From Owenia fusiformis (taxonomy: Eukaryota > Annelida > Polychaeta > Sabellida > Oweniidae): a DNA stretch of 64,000 bases. Position numbers and translations under genes: made by a program. The stretch's first letter is position 1. Each line of letters opens with the position of its first letter. The stretch covers positions 3,000,571 to 3,064,570 of the forward strand of contig CAIIXF020000011.1 of NCBI GenBank assembly GCA_903813345.2. Reading direction: 5' to 3'. The notes under the pieces were generated by a model, which saw only the letters and a program-made list of their open reading frames with translations, did not search any database and was not told the origin of the DNA. Of this stretch, positions 11,469 through 22,822 are shown one piece after another.

Positions 11469-11750
11469 TTGTAAACTACCTTCCATATGAATCCTGCACG
11501 AATCCTGAAGGTTGGATTCATTTGTAAACTACCTCCATATGAATCCTGCACGAATCATGAAGGTTGGATTCATTTGTAAACTACCTTCCATATGAATCCT
11601 GCACGAATCCTGGCTACAGGATTCATTTGTAAACTACTTAAACAGCGAATCCTGCACGAATCCTGAAGGCAGGATTCATACAGGATTCATATGCGCATAT
11701 GAATCCTGCTTGAATCCTGCCTCCAGGATTCGGGGATTTGATTCACTTTT
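11469..11750 (+). repeat. 53-bp minisatellite, right part (about 5 units) with terminal palindrome
   Basis: The array resumes with the second copy of the target duplication (11469-11478). Units become irregular after about 11620. At 11681-11708 a perfect 28-bp palindrome, centred on ATGCGCAT, joins an inverted 'aggattcat' to 'atgaatcct', so the unit flips orientation at the array's right edge. Confidence 0.93.
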
Positions 11751-11802
11751 TTTTGCTGTGCAAGTTTGTGTACAAGCAATTGACTGAGGAGCAATATTCA
11801 AT

Positions 11803-12519
11803 AAAGGAGAACCCCCGATAAGGAGAGCTTTTTAGAAGGACACAACTATTTTATTCTGGAAGTGATCATCATGAAATTTTAACATACTTTTAGAAATGAT
11901 ACATCCTGAAATATTTTCTTAGAATTAATAAAACGTGCGTTTGAAGAAAGGTTTTTGTGAAGTTATAACATTCAATTTTCCATATTTAACTGTTACATTT
12001 TGGTTAAAATCAATAACTTTCCCATTACTGTACGAGCAAAATAGAATGTGGCTAAGTAACACAATGAAGCAAAGTCTTAGTTTTCATAAAGAAATCGATG
12101 GGCGCTCCACCAGAAATATATTTTAAGATTTGTTTACGTATTGGTTCCATTATTCCGTCATTCTCATGAGTGGAAAAGGTCTCAAAAACATAGGGAAACG
12201 CCCGTTGATTTCTTATGATTTTCTAAGAGTTCAGATAAATAGGTATCTTACAACTGTGACACTTTGTTCCTATCCCATCAGGCCATATACGGATTTTAAC
12301 CACAAATAAAGAGTCTAACCTTATAAACGAGTTCATTGCCTTGCAAAAAATGTTCTTAAAAAGCAATTTTTATATCACACAAGTTGTTTTTGGGAATATC
12401 TAAGATCACCTAATGTCTAAGATCATCACTGATGTAGTGTTAAACTTCCATTATGATCACATCCAGAATAAAAAAGCAATGTCCTTCTAAAAGGCTCTCC
12501 TTATCGGGGGTTCTCCTTT
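11803..12519. mobile_element. Foldback DNA element with about 75-bp inverted repeats
   Basis: The left end AAAGGAGAACCCCCGATAAG and the inverted right end (12500-12519) match, and pairing continues about 75 bp inward ('tagaaggaca', 'ttattctgga', 'gtgatca'). The interior is AT-rich and non-coding. No clear target duplication is visible. Confidence 0.8.
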
Positions 12520-12535
12520 GGCATTTTGATACTTT

Positions 12536-12725
12536 TTTCGTGCAGACCTGATCCACCACCAACTACCTTTGGCTCGACCCAGCACCACCTTCCTTTTAGA
12601 GCATATTCCTGTAACTTTCACAGTACATCAGTATAATACTCGACAATGCGCACTAGGAATATTAGTCAGATATATGAAAAAATAAAAAAAAGTTACAGCA
12701 TTTTTTCAGTACTTATTGAACTATA
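12536..12725 (+). repeat. Dispersed repeat related to 20157-20340
   Basis: The text from 'gtgcagacctgatccacc' to 'cagtacttattgaac' matches both arms of the inverted pair at 19738-20340 with moderate divergence. The final 'cttattgaac' resembles the tip of the mariner at 3872-4905. It is a single arm with no partner nearby. Confidence 0.7.
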
Positions 12726-13804
12726 GCTATAATACCCTGTATTTTATCATGCAATAGAAAATCACGAATGCTCATATAGACTAATAGGCCTCAATCCACT
12801 GTAAGAGTAGTACTTTAATTTCTTTCACGAATGTATTGATAAACTAAATGTATTGATAGATATTGTAACATAACAGAGTACAAAAGAGAAAATGAGGATT
12901 TCAGCAAGGGTGCATTGACTTAATATATAGTATTGTAAGAATCCACTTTCAATCGTAAGAATATGGGTTCTTAAACAGGAAATGAAAGCTTAACTTAGGC
13001 CTTTTGAACTTTTTTTTGTTGGAACTAAACTTGGTGTTCCAGTTGCAAAGCTTATGGAGGGGAGGGTATCTGAAATTAAATCACAGAGAACTTCCAATGT
13101 TGGTTTCTAGATTTTTAGTATTTTGTCAAAATTTTACTTTGTGTTATGACCTACATTGTATACAATTGTACAAATGTTATGACTATCATTGTAAGCACAC
13201 GTTGATCATGAAATCAACATGTTCATATATATGTACAATTGAAACATGTGGTTGTCAAACTTATTGAGCAGAGTGGACACTCCTATGGAGGATTCTCAAA
13301 AGGTTCTCGAAGGTCGCGAATTCAAAAACACATTTACATTTTATAGTCATGCCTTTTAAAGTATTAACTTAACAACCTGAACAAATAGATTTCACTTACA
13401 AGTTCATTTTGTATAGCTATTCCTGTGTTATATGATGAATTAGAAGTTTGAATCTCCAGAAACCGGGTCTTAAGAGTGGAGGTGAATTAAACAAATAAAA
13501 TATCTTTATTTCTCAAAAGCAATATAAACATGTTTTAAACATGCACAGATAGTAAGTAAATAAAGTGGCGCGCACGATATGAACTACGTTAACTTCTTGA
13601 TGAACGCAGTTCTATGCTCTATTTTACAAAAATATGATCTGAAATCATATGTCTTTAGTTCAGAAGTATTTTTTAATTTCGTTACAAGTACATATCGAAG
13701 GACTTAAATTGTGTTGTTTTCTTAATCCGAGAAGGAACGTTACACATATATTCATTTATGCATAGCCTAAATGAACTTTACTTATCCGATAACTCAGAAC
13801 GTAC
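12726..13804. other. No gene seen; downstream side of the SLC23 exons
   Basis: This lies 3' of SLC23 exon 3 on the minus strand and should be intron. I looked for the next transporter exon (expected to begin near residues like QGAIMVAS in relatives) and found none. Confidence 0.35.
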
Positions 13805-13970
13805 CTCCCTAATTCTTAAAGCCCAATTATCATCGAATTCAACATAGGTTGTTGTAGCATTCACGGTCGCATTTGGCATAACAGTAGCAGTACATTTGAA
13901 TTTATCTAATGTCATCATTGCCGATATAGCTGCAATCATATTGGGTGAGCTGCCTTGTATAATTGGTAGC
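13805..13970 (-). CDS. SLC23-type nucleobase/ascorbate transporter, exon 3
   Basis: Minus-strand exon of 166 bp with acceptor TTTTGCAG and donor GAG|GTACGT. Its first base completes the Arg codon split after exon 2, then it reads LPIIQGSSPN..., ending NWALRIRE. LPIIQG followed by a variable extracellular stretch and then W..RIRE is a hallmark of vertebrate SLC23 proteins. Here the stretch contains FKCTATVMPNATVNATTTY, with two possible N-glycosylation sites (NAT). The exon ends in phase 0. No following exon was found at lower coordinates in the window. Confidence 0.88.
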
Positions 13971-15216
13971 CTGCAAAATAATTAACAAAAAATGAATATT
14001 TTGAACATTTCTACATTTTGGGTAACCTGTGAACGCATTAAACATTTTTCTGATTCTTTGATCATTGTGACCTGCATTAAATGGTTAAACTAGAGATGTT
14101 CATGTCCTCTGACTTTGGTGAAGCTTTGGATGCAATATCAAAACATACTACTAAATCATAGTTGTTTTTAGAAACGTAGACTATTTGTATGAGAAAGCCA
14201 TATTATAGGATTTTATGAGGATAGAGCAACTGAAAAAGATCTAACGATTTTTTGATTTTATAGCGTGTTTTATGAATTAAACTTCACTTCACTCATAGTT
14301 TTATGCGCGCTTAGTCTACTTCAGATACTCTTTCAGCATCAGAGTTTCGGGTTCAGAACGGGATAATTTGAAATTTGACGTTGGGTCAACGGGAACCATT
14401 TTACTCGTGTCTATTGAACACTATGCTGTCAATTTTGATTTCGATGCACAGTTGAATTCTTGCTGAACACGATGATGTATGTCATGCATGATTTAGCGCC
14501 AAAAATCTTACGAAACGAGCTCGTTTAAAATATGTATTAGAAAACCAGCTATAAAACCGCATCAATGACATACTATAGAATCATTACACGCTATGGTGTA
14601 GTCTAAACAAACACTGGATTTGAACGGCTATTTATATGAGAAGGCTACATGAATTTGTATATGGTCGAGTGATACGTACAGGTTCAGTTTCGATTATATA
14701 TGCAAAGCTTAACTTCTCCATTATGTACGCAAGCTACGTATTAGAATGAGTGTTTACGTATTGTGTAATATTTTTATGTTCATTAATATTACCGAAAATA
14801 CCATCAAAAATCCTATAGTAAAATAGAAAAATATGACAAATGCAAGTTCTATTTACGAACTTTATGAACGTTCTCAGACGGGAATGAGATTTTAGAATTT
14901 TGAATCGATTCAAAATTCAATGGCGACCATACCGTTCTGTAATCAGGTCATGTTGACCTTTTAGACTAAGGGACGCGTTCTACGACGTTGCACACCGACT
15001 TGGTGCGACCTGAACGAACTGCGAACGAAATGGACGTATTGAAGACAGTTTAAGAACTAAGAAGCTAATTATTTCAGACATATTTCCCGACCACAGCCAG
15101 ATTGAGCCCGTTTTACGACGTTTTCGTAGGACTGGCAAGAACGGGTAAGAACTAGTTTGGTGTGATAGGGGGGTAACCTTTGAAAGGGAAATCATGAGAC
15201 AGAAACGATAGAATAC
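13971..15216 (-). other. Intron 2 of the SLC23-type gene
   Basis: The intron lies between donor AG|GTATTC at 15216-15211 and acceptor TTTTGCAG at 13971-13978. It contains a perfect 24-bp palindrome at 14895-14918 centred on ATCGAT. A slightly GC-richer patch at 14960-15180 could be an unrecognised small repeat. No ORF of interest was seen. Confidence 0.75.
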
Positions 15217-15374
15217 CTTGTTCCAAATGTAACCTGTAGTATAGTTGACACCCCAACCATAAATATTGATGTTCCAACCATCTTAGCTCTCACTTGAATG
15301 TTGTTGCCCGCACATATAACATTGGAAATGATAAGCGGGATTATCACCGTCCCTCCGATTGCAATAACAGCTTG
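15217..15374 (-). CDS. SLC23-type nucleobase/ascorbate transporter, exon 2
   Basis: Minus-strand exon of 158 bp with acceptor ACATTTTAG and donor AG|GTATTC. It reads QAVIAIGGTVIIPLIIS..., then QVRAKMVGTSIFMVGV and STILQVTFGT, with the Arg codon split into exon 3. Two hydrophobic membrane segments are evident. In SLC23 proteins this is the 'Q(H)..T..G.....P' first span and the G(I/V)STLLQTTFG span. The reading frame continues without a break from exon 1 (phase 0) and into exon 3. Confidence 0.9.
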
Positions 15375-15913
15375 CTAAAATGTAAGATTGGAATGTGATT
15401 TTAAAATATTACAGAAAACGAATTCAATGGTTTGGACATATAAAAATAATTGTGAACTACGGTTAGGCATACACGTACAATTTACATCAACGCCCTTGCT
15501 CTAATGTATACACTCAATGTCAAGACCTAAAATAGTTCGACATTTTGTAAGATCATTTTGATTTACAAGGTTTACTTTGCTCCAAATTCCAGCGAGATGA
15601 CGCAAAAATGGTTCCAGATATTGTTCTTCATTCCTTCCTTTGAAAGAAATATTATCTTGGAGGTTGGACACTGCAATCTGAGAGGAGAGATAGACGCCTT
15701 ATATACTGATGTGATAAAACAACGTTTGTTCACAAATACGAATTAAATAAAAGTTGTTTTCAAGCTAAAACTTTCTATCCGTCCTAAAGGTCCATTTAAA
15801 AAGGAATCGCACCAGTGGACTCGACCCAAAAATCCGGAGTCCACCGTGTTGGCATAAGCATTTACTTGTGAATTGGACAGTATCAAAGTTTTGATATATG
15901 TATAAATGCCTAC
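15375..15913 (-). other. Intron 1 of the SLC23-type gene
   Basis: Bounded by donor CAG|GTAGGC (15913 downward) and acceptor ACATTTTAG (15375-15383). No repeat or ORF of interest was seen. Confidence 0.75.
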
Positions 15914-16048
15914 CTGTAGCGAAAAAAGCATCGCCAGGGGAATCGGCGGGTTATCCTGGATTTTGTACAGCATTTTGTCACGATCTTTAGTCCGCAAGTC
16001 CCTTCTTGTGCTGGGATCAGGTCTCGTTTCTAAATGTTCGTTCGCCAT
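15914..16048 (-). CDS. SLC23-type nucleobase/ascorbate transporter, exon 1 with start codon
   Basis: This first coding exon encodes 45 residues, beginning MANEHLETRPDP and ending with LYKIQDNPPIPLAMLFSLQ. It then splices at CAG|GTAGGC in phase 0. 'LY.I.D.PP......L..Q' is the conserved cytoplasmic entry into the first membrane span of SLC23 sodium-dependent ascorbate or nucleobase transporters. Together with exons 2 and 3 it gives 153 residues of a protein family usually about 550-650 long, so only the N-terminal quarter is here. Substrate (ascorbate or nucleobases) cannot be told from this part. The 5' flank from 16049 shows no TATA box. Confidence 0.88.
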
Positions 16049-16715
16049 CTTAAACTCTTAAGGTGATAAGGCTGAGAAATGTCAAGACGCTTACGTACAT
16101 ATATTTTACCTGGTGCACTTTGTATCATGTATTTATACATGTGTGTGTATGTTGTTTGCTATAGTCATTCCTGAAGTGTGTATAACCTTTATGTTTCTAA
16201 AATAACACAATTTCTCTACTATGCATCTGGGGTGAAAATTTTTTGAGTAGTTTTTTGTTTTTGCGCTTTGAGTATTGACATTTAGTATTAAAGGGTTCCG
16301 ATAAGCATCCCGTATAAAAACAATATGGCGGCTCCAGGCGAATCAACTGGATCAGTCCATTTTTAAGAAATAAGGGGAGTTCTGTAAAATCCAGTTTATT
16401 GAAATTGTCTTTGAGATAAAGTAATCCGTTTATAATGATTTTGAAAACGTTATCCATGGAGTAATTGCGTTCAAACAGTACATGTACAACAGCCAATATA
16501 AATCCTTGTATTAGAACTGCTTTGTTTCATTTGTAGGATATTTCATATGCCAAGCTGTGTGCTATTACGTTATGGGGAAATTTAGATGCCAATTTTTCCT
16601 TATTATACACAAATAGAAGATCCTGAAACTTCACCCATAAATTTGGAATTGATTTGTCAAAATAAAAATCACCCTTTTATAAATGTGTGACGATCTATAA
16701 TATACTTATGCTATA
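16049..16715. other. 5' flank of the SLC23-type gene; no further gene seen
   Basis: AT-rich flank. The leader 'caccttaagagtttaag' precedes the ATG on the minus strand. No clear core promoter motif was recognised. Confidence 0.35.
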
Positions 16716-16718
16716 TAA

Positions 16719-17631
16719 GGGGCGGGGTCAAAATATCAATGTTCATATGGAGACGAAAGTAATTTCGTTTGGACAACAACCCCCCACCCCCCCCCCCTCT
16801 AGACGAAAGCTTAGGTCACTTCAAAAAAACATTGATTAATAATCGTATCCTATTTGCCGGGTTATTATTACGGTGAATTAACACACGTTCACAATTTAAG
16901 GTCAGGGTGCATGATGGGAATTTTTTTGCATTCCTCAATTGAGTCACATGTTATTTTTCAAACAAGAATCACTCCTTCCCTTCATTGTCTATATCTTCCA
17001 GTTTTGCACAAAGAGTGCACTTATGTGCCTAGAAAAGACTTGTGAGAAGAATGTTTTGATAAAGTGTATAAAAAACAAGAAAATTCAATGAAAAAAATCA
17101 GAAAATTTTCAAAATTTTTTTTCACTGAATTTTCTCATTTTTTATACATTTTACAAAATAAACCTTCTCACAAGGCTTTTCTAGGCACAGAAGTGCACTC
17201 TTTGTGAAAACTTGGAAGATGTAGACAATGTGGGGAAGGAGTTATTCATGTTTGAAAAATAACATGTGACTCAATTGAGGAATGCAGAAAATTTCCCAAC
17301 ATGCACCCTGTCCTTAACTGCATTGAACTCTTCAAAAGGAGGAGGGAAAAGTACGGAATTTATTTGAAAAATGATCGAATTATCGTCTTTATCTACCGAT
17401 ATTTTGGACCTATCACACAAAAAAGCTCACGAACTATTGAAAACAAACCTTTTTATCAGAACATAGCGCCAGAAAAAGTGGGTAAGTCCAATTATTTTTT
17501 GTATATCAGATCCGAATTATCGATGTTTTTTTGGTCAACGAAAGTGCCCAAAAACCCCCTCCCCCCCGGGCTCCCCCCCTCGCGAAAGTACTTTCGTCTC
17601 CATATGAACATCGATATTTTGACCCCGCCCC
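16719..17631. mobile_element. Harbinger-like MITE with TAA duplication and inner palindrome
   Basis: The terminal GGGGCGGGGTCAAAATATC and its inverted copy are flanked by TAA on both sides (16716-16718 and 17632-17634), as expected of PIF/Harbinger 3-bp duplications. Outer arms reach 'catatggagacgaaagta'. A second pair of arms (about 16905-17050 and 17140-17312) makes almost the whole 913 bp fold into a hairpin. Poly-C tracts sit inside. No transposase is encoded. Confidence 0.8.
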
Positions 17632-17930
17632 TAACAGTTAGAGGTGTTGACACAACGACATCGAACCTGTGAACCCTTGAGTATTATTCTGGGATCGGGC
17701 CTTTTATACTAAACGGTGAGCAACACCAGAAACGAGCGTTCGATTTGCTAAACGATATGCGTCACCCTTTAACCCTAATGACTACAACCTTTTTTATTAC
17801 ACTTAGTCACAAGGAGGGGTCATATGGACCCAACCATTCCCCCTCTGCGATTTTTATTACCTGTCTGATTTCATTATTGTTGGTATTGTTGTAAACCGTA
17901 TTCAATTATCTCTTCAGAAATGTTTTCAAA

Positions 17931-18488
17931 GTAGGTCATCAAAGGTCAAATCGAGGTCAGCGTAAATTTTTGACAGTTGGTGATAAATTGTCAATTTTCT
18001 TTCACACTAACATTCGAAAAAATGTATCATTATAATCCTGGTACCACGCACAGTATGCATTTGGGAATATGCAAAAAAAGATATTCATAAAGTAGTTTTT
18101 GATAAAATCCGTTTTTCTCTCAAATTCGTGAAGAGAACGCGATTCGCGATAACTTGGCAATTGACAGTTTTTTACCTTAATTTTTTTAATTCCCAACACG
18201 GTCAAAAATGGCTCGATTTCCATAAAATAAGCATATTGGAAAGATAATTCAATATGCTATATGATTGACTATCAAACAGAGCAAAATTCATATTTTTGCA
18301 TTTTCCAGAGCATTAGAAACTAACTACGAATCAATATTTTATGAATCTCAATTTTATTGGCATCACGTTCAAACTATCATAACTTTGCCCCTCTACCCCC
18401 AATCATCTTGGTTTTTCCAAATACAAAAATCTCTTTTAATGCAAGGATATTTGAGACTTTAAGCAAAGCATCGAAACGTTAACCTGTA
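17931..18488 (+). repeat. Segment duplicated in the 34-35 kb mosaic
   Basis: This 558-bp stretch recurs at 34551-35096 with a few substitutions and one 12-bp deletion. Apart from that it is unremarkable; its short ORFs on both strands are carried over to the copy but match no family I know. Confidence 0.9.
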
Positions 18489-18756
18489 CGCAAAAGTTGA
18501 GCTATACAAATTCATGTTGTTTTCGTTACCTTATTTCTTACCCAAATCAAACTTTATGACTGTCAGTGCGAGTGTTAGTTCACTTATTGTAATCGCCAAT
18601 ATCACGTGATCTTATTATAATAATAAACATCACGTAATCTATGAATGAAGCTGTAGTAAACAACGTAGTATTTTTTACTCGTTTGGGATATGCATTAGGC
18701 CGCTATCAGACCTCTGCCACGCGCATAATAATTCAACTTCCAACTTTGGTATTTAA

Positions 18757-19385
18757 CCCTAGAAGCCCTAAGGTAAAAAAAAGTCACACGAACACCAAAG
18801 GGGGGGGGGGTCAAAAGGGCACCCCCCTTGTCAATTTTTTTATTAGGAGAGCTAGGATATTTAAACTTTTCACAATTATACTTCATTTAATTATCTACAA
18901 CTTGGTGTAATACTTTTAACAACTATGATGATGTAAGATTGGGTACTTTTATTCTAAAGACAACACGTATGATAGAATTAGTGCTAGCTTTTTCCCGATT
19001 TTGTCTATTGAAGCTAATGATTACATCATAATAAATTAAAAATAAATTAGTAAAGCTAGGATGTTCAAACTTTACCAATATATACTTCATTCAATTATCT
19101 ACAACTTGGTATAACAACTCTGATGATGTAAGATTGCATAATTTTATTCTAAACATGACACGTGTGGTAGAAATAGTACTAGCTTTTTCCGATTTTGTTT
19201 ATTAGAGCTGATGATTACATCATAATAAATCAATCACCCTATATACAATTTTGCTGATTTTTTTAGAAAAGATTTGTTATATCTGTAGTTCAAGCTACTG
19301 AAAATTTGAAGATCCTACCTGATTCATATAAAAAGTTATTGGGAAAAAACTTAACAGGGGGGGGGGGTCATTTTGACTTCTAGGG
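18757..19385. mobile_element. piggyBac-type MITE, TTAA-flanked
   Basis: The ends CCCTAGAAG and CTTCTAGGG are directly flanked by TTAA (18753-18756 and 19386-19389), the diagnostic piggyBac target and terminal motif. Length is 629 bp and there is no transposase. G runs lie about 40 bp inside the left end and about 20 bp inside the right end. The middle is an internal tandem duplication of about 195 bp (about 18845-19035 and 19045-19235). Confidence 0.88.
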
Positions 19386-19737
19386 TTAAAGGCAGAATCT
19401 GATCTATATGGGGTGACAAAATTACAAGCAACATGTATAATTGACCTACCAATCTAATCCTTACAATATAGAATAAATATATCCCAAAAGATTCACAATA
19501 TATTATAAATTGGTGAAGTTATTGTAAAAGCTTTAGTTTTCCTGGAAAAAGTATGGACTTTTGTGATTTTTAGAAAATAGACATGACAAGGTATGACATG
19601 AGCCAAAAATAATCTTAAAATTGTGACAATTTTTGTTTAGTGTGATCGCTATATCTGATTCAATGATTGTAAAATCGTAATGAATCTTTTAAAGTCATCA
19701 GATGCTTTAAACTTTCAATATAGAATAATACACGTAA

Positions 19738-20340
19738 GAAAACTGTAACTTTTTTTATTTTTCATATTTCTGACTAATTTTTCTACTGCTCATTGTTGAG
19801 TATTATACTGATCTACTGTGTAAGTTACAGTAATGTGCTCCAATAGGATGATGGTGCAGAGTTGAGTCAAAGGTGGTTAATAGTGGTTGATCAGGTCTGC
19901 ACGAAAAAAGTTTCAAATTGACCAACTTGAAATGTGAATATTGCACCTAGGTCTATTGCTTGCGCACCAACTTGTCACATCAATGTGATTATTATGACTC
20001 CATGATGTCAATTCCACCTTAAAACTTGCTCATTGATGTCATCAATATGTGTTGCCAAGGTATCTAAGTACCAGTATTCATTTACCAACTGTCAAAATGG
20101 GTTCAAGAATAAAATTATGTATGAGAATGTTCACATTTTAAGTTTCTAATTTTGATTTTTTGTGCAGACCTGAACCACCATGCACCAACTTAGGCTCAAA
20201 CCAGTACAATCTTCCTGTTCGAGTACATTCTTGTAACTCTCACAGCACATCAGTACAATACTCAACAATGTGCAGTAGAAAAACTAGTCAGAATATAAAA
20301 AAGTCACATCATTTCTATCAGATCTTATTGAGCGACCTGC
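19738..20340. mobile_element. Foldback element, about 170-bp arms
   Basis: Sequence 19738-19910 is an inverted copy of 20157-20340, passing through 'tcaggtctgcac', 'cattgttgagtatt' and 'ctagtttttctactg'. The right tip 'cttattgagcgacctg' resembles the mariner terminus at 4886-4905. A third, single arm is at 12536-12725. The interior is non-coding. Confidence 0.75.
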
Positions 20341-20455
20341 ACATTGTATACACACAGGTTGCATTCTATATTGAGTGTTCAACTTGGGAAGTGCATTTAA
20401 ATTGGTAAAATGAAACCTGTGGAAGAGTAAATCATAATTTATTTTTATAAGAATA

Positions 20456-21166
20456 CAGGGTGTTCAGAAAAAAACGCAACCCAAAGAAATCGCTATATCT
20501 TGGAAGATACTAATGCAATTATGTTCATTTTTTCAAGAAAGAAAGAAGAGGCTGTGTTTGTATAGCACCTGTTGTTGGTTAGTTATAAAACATGGTACCT
20601 TAGACACCTGCTCAAAAGACATTAGTATTAGAAAGATACGAAAAACGCAGTCAGGGGTGACTGCCACAGAAATAAAACCGAATAACTTTCTAATCATAGT
20701 GTTTTAGCTCTTCAAATTTAGTATGGTAAATCTGTAAAGTGAAATTAAAATCACTCCAGGGACTTTACAGTTATGGTCAAAATGCGTTCAAAACGCAGTC
20801 AAACGCCCTAGTTCAGGCAGACTTAAGAAGGTATTTTGACCATGACTGTAAAGTCCCTGGAGTGATTTTGATGAAACTCTACAAATTCCCCACACATTGA
20901 ATGAGAATAATTTGTGCCAAATTTGAAGTGCCAAAACACTATGATTAGAAAGTTTTATTGCTGTTTTATTGCTGTGGCAGTCACCTTTTACTTCGTTTTT
21001 CGTATCTTTCTAATACCAATGTCTTTTGAGCAGGTGTCCAAGGCTTCATGTTTTACAACTAAATAACTACAGGAGCTCTACATGCACAGTCTCTTCTTTC
21101 TTTCCTGAAATTATGAGTGCAATTGGATAAGTATTTTCCAAGATATAGCGATTTCTTTGGGTTGAC
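20456..21166. mobile_element. Foldback MITE with mariner-type left tip
   Basis: The left end 'cagggtgttcagaaa' follows TA (20454-20455) and is typical of mariner-like tips. Arms of over 250 bp pair ('caacccaaagaaatcgct' with its inverse at about 21148-21165; 'aaatcactccagggact' with its inverse at about 20850). The right tip has lost the terminal 20 bp. The centre includes 'caaaatgcgttcaaaacgc', which also appears in the mosaic at 34.2 kb. Confidence 0.8.
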
Positions 21167-21221
21167 AATATCACACATGGAAATGACTTTGGAAAACCTG
21201 CAATACGTAAAATCTTTTAAA

Positions 21222-22820
21222 GTGTGCGCCTGACCCGGCTACGTATAGCACAGAGTTTATACTGGCGGATTAGACTAGTTCATTTTTTTATATGTGTGTG
21301 AAAGCTTTCTCTTATTTGCGTTTTTTCGTTTAGTACGGTTTTGTTATAATTGCCGAGGTCATATAACCGGGATAAAACAATGATTATCGTTGACTGCCCA
21401 CACACAAAACATACGTTGAGTGAACAGTGTTATTACAAACAACAGGCTTTAGAATACAAAGCGTAGTGTGATAATAAGCTGCACACTACCACTGCTGCAT
21501 GTACATATTACTAATTTACTAGGGCTCCCAAAGAGTGGATAGGGAGGTTGTGTTTGTCACTTTTAAATTTTACATTTCAAAATTGTCATTTTACATGTCA
21601 TAATTTGTTGGTTTCATTCGTTTAGCCAATCAAAACATTGTAAAACAATAAATTGTCTGTTACGTACAATCAATTTTGTTCAGTTTTGATTAGTTGTCAG
21701 AATAAAGTTACGTTCATCTGAATCCATGTATGAAAACAAAAATCCTATTTTCACTTCAAAATACTTCAGTGGGATGAAGGCTCGGAATTGTCACATGCAA
21801 TAACTTATTGTCGTATTCGTTATTTTATCTTCTCGATAGTAGCATTTAGTCGCACATTTGATGCCAGGTCACCTTGTCGCGTACCTCTTGGGGAACCCCA
21901 CATTTATGTGTGTACTCATGAAAGTAAATTCCCCGGTGTAGCCGAGAGCCACAAACTTTTCAACAGGTTCGAAATGACCAATTTCTCTCATATATACTCT
22001 AAATATTTTATTATTTAGCACCTACAAAGTATTGCTAATAACCATATGTAATTTCAATAAGGAAACTTATCTGGCTACATATAAATTCAATATCAACACT
22101 AGCTGTTCTCTCAACACGTCCTGGCTTACCTTGTGGTGACAAACCCTGGGTTTTCGCTATTTATAGTTTATCAACACCTGGACGCATGCGCATTTTATAC
22201 TTTATCGGGCACTTTAAATCACCTCTCTATATGATTCAATGTTCAAAACTTTGAAGAATCTACAATACTGTACTCTTGTATTTGAGATACATTGTCTGAA
22301 ATATATTCACAGGTGAAGTGTTCCTACTTGCACTTTTGTGACATGTAGTAGATTTTGCCTTTAATCTTTTACAAGAACAATATTAAGTGGAGTTCACCGA
22401 ACTCATCTGATCAGTGATCACACGCAATAGCATAATGCACATCAGAATGTGGATTTATTTTCTGCACTCCCTGTCCAGGCCTTTGTCCATTTGTCCACTT
22501 TCGGTGCGTGGGCGCTATAGTAACAAGAATTTGCATTGCCTGGAGTGTACAATTGGTTATTTTGAATGCCGCTCCTTGTATTTCTCATCTGCCTATTTAA
22601 AAAAAGTTACCGAAACCACTCCAGTCAAATCTGCTAGGTGGTCTACAAGAAACAGAATATAAGCTGTAAACCTACCAACTGAGGTATCCAAGTTCATAAT
22701 TTTTGGTCCATTCTCGTGTTTTCTCAATACATGTGCCTCAGAGCCACTCAAAATATTAACTGTAAGTAAACTGTGTATAACCAAGCCATAAAATGACCAA
22801 TCAAGAACAGGAACGTGGTG
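21222..22820. other. No gene seen; 22213-22414 is duplicated in the 34-35 kb mosaic
   Basis: Non-repetitive sequence with short ORFs only. A 202-bp piece (22213-22414) recurs essentially unchanged at 34349-34550. I find no splice-bounded exon. Confidence 0.4.
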
Positions 22821-22822
22821 TA

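Noticed and set aside
18002-18223. 73-codon minus-strand ORF conserved at 34610-34831.
   Set aside because: Conservation is explained by the recent duplication of the whole 17931-18488 segment, including non-coding parts.
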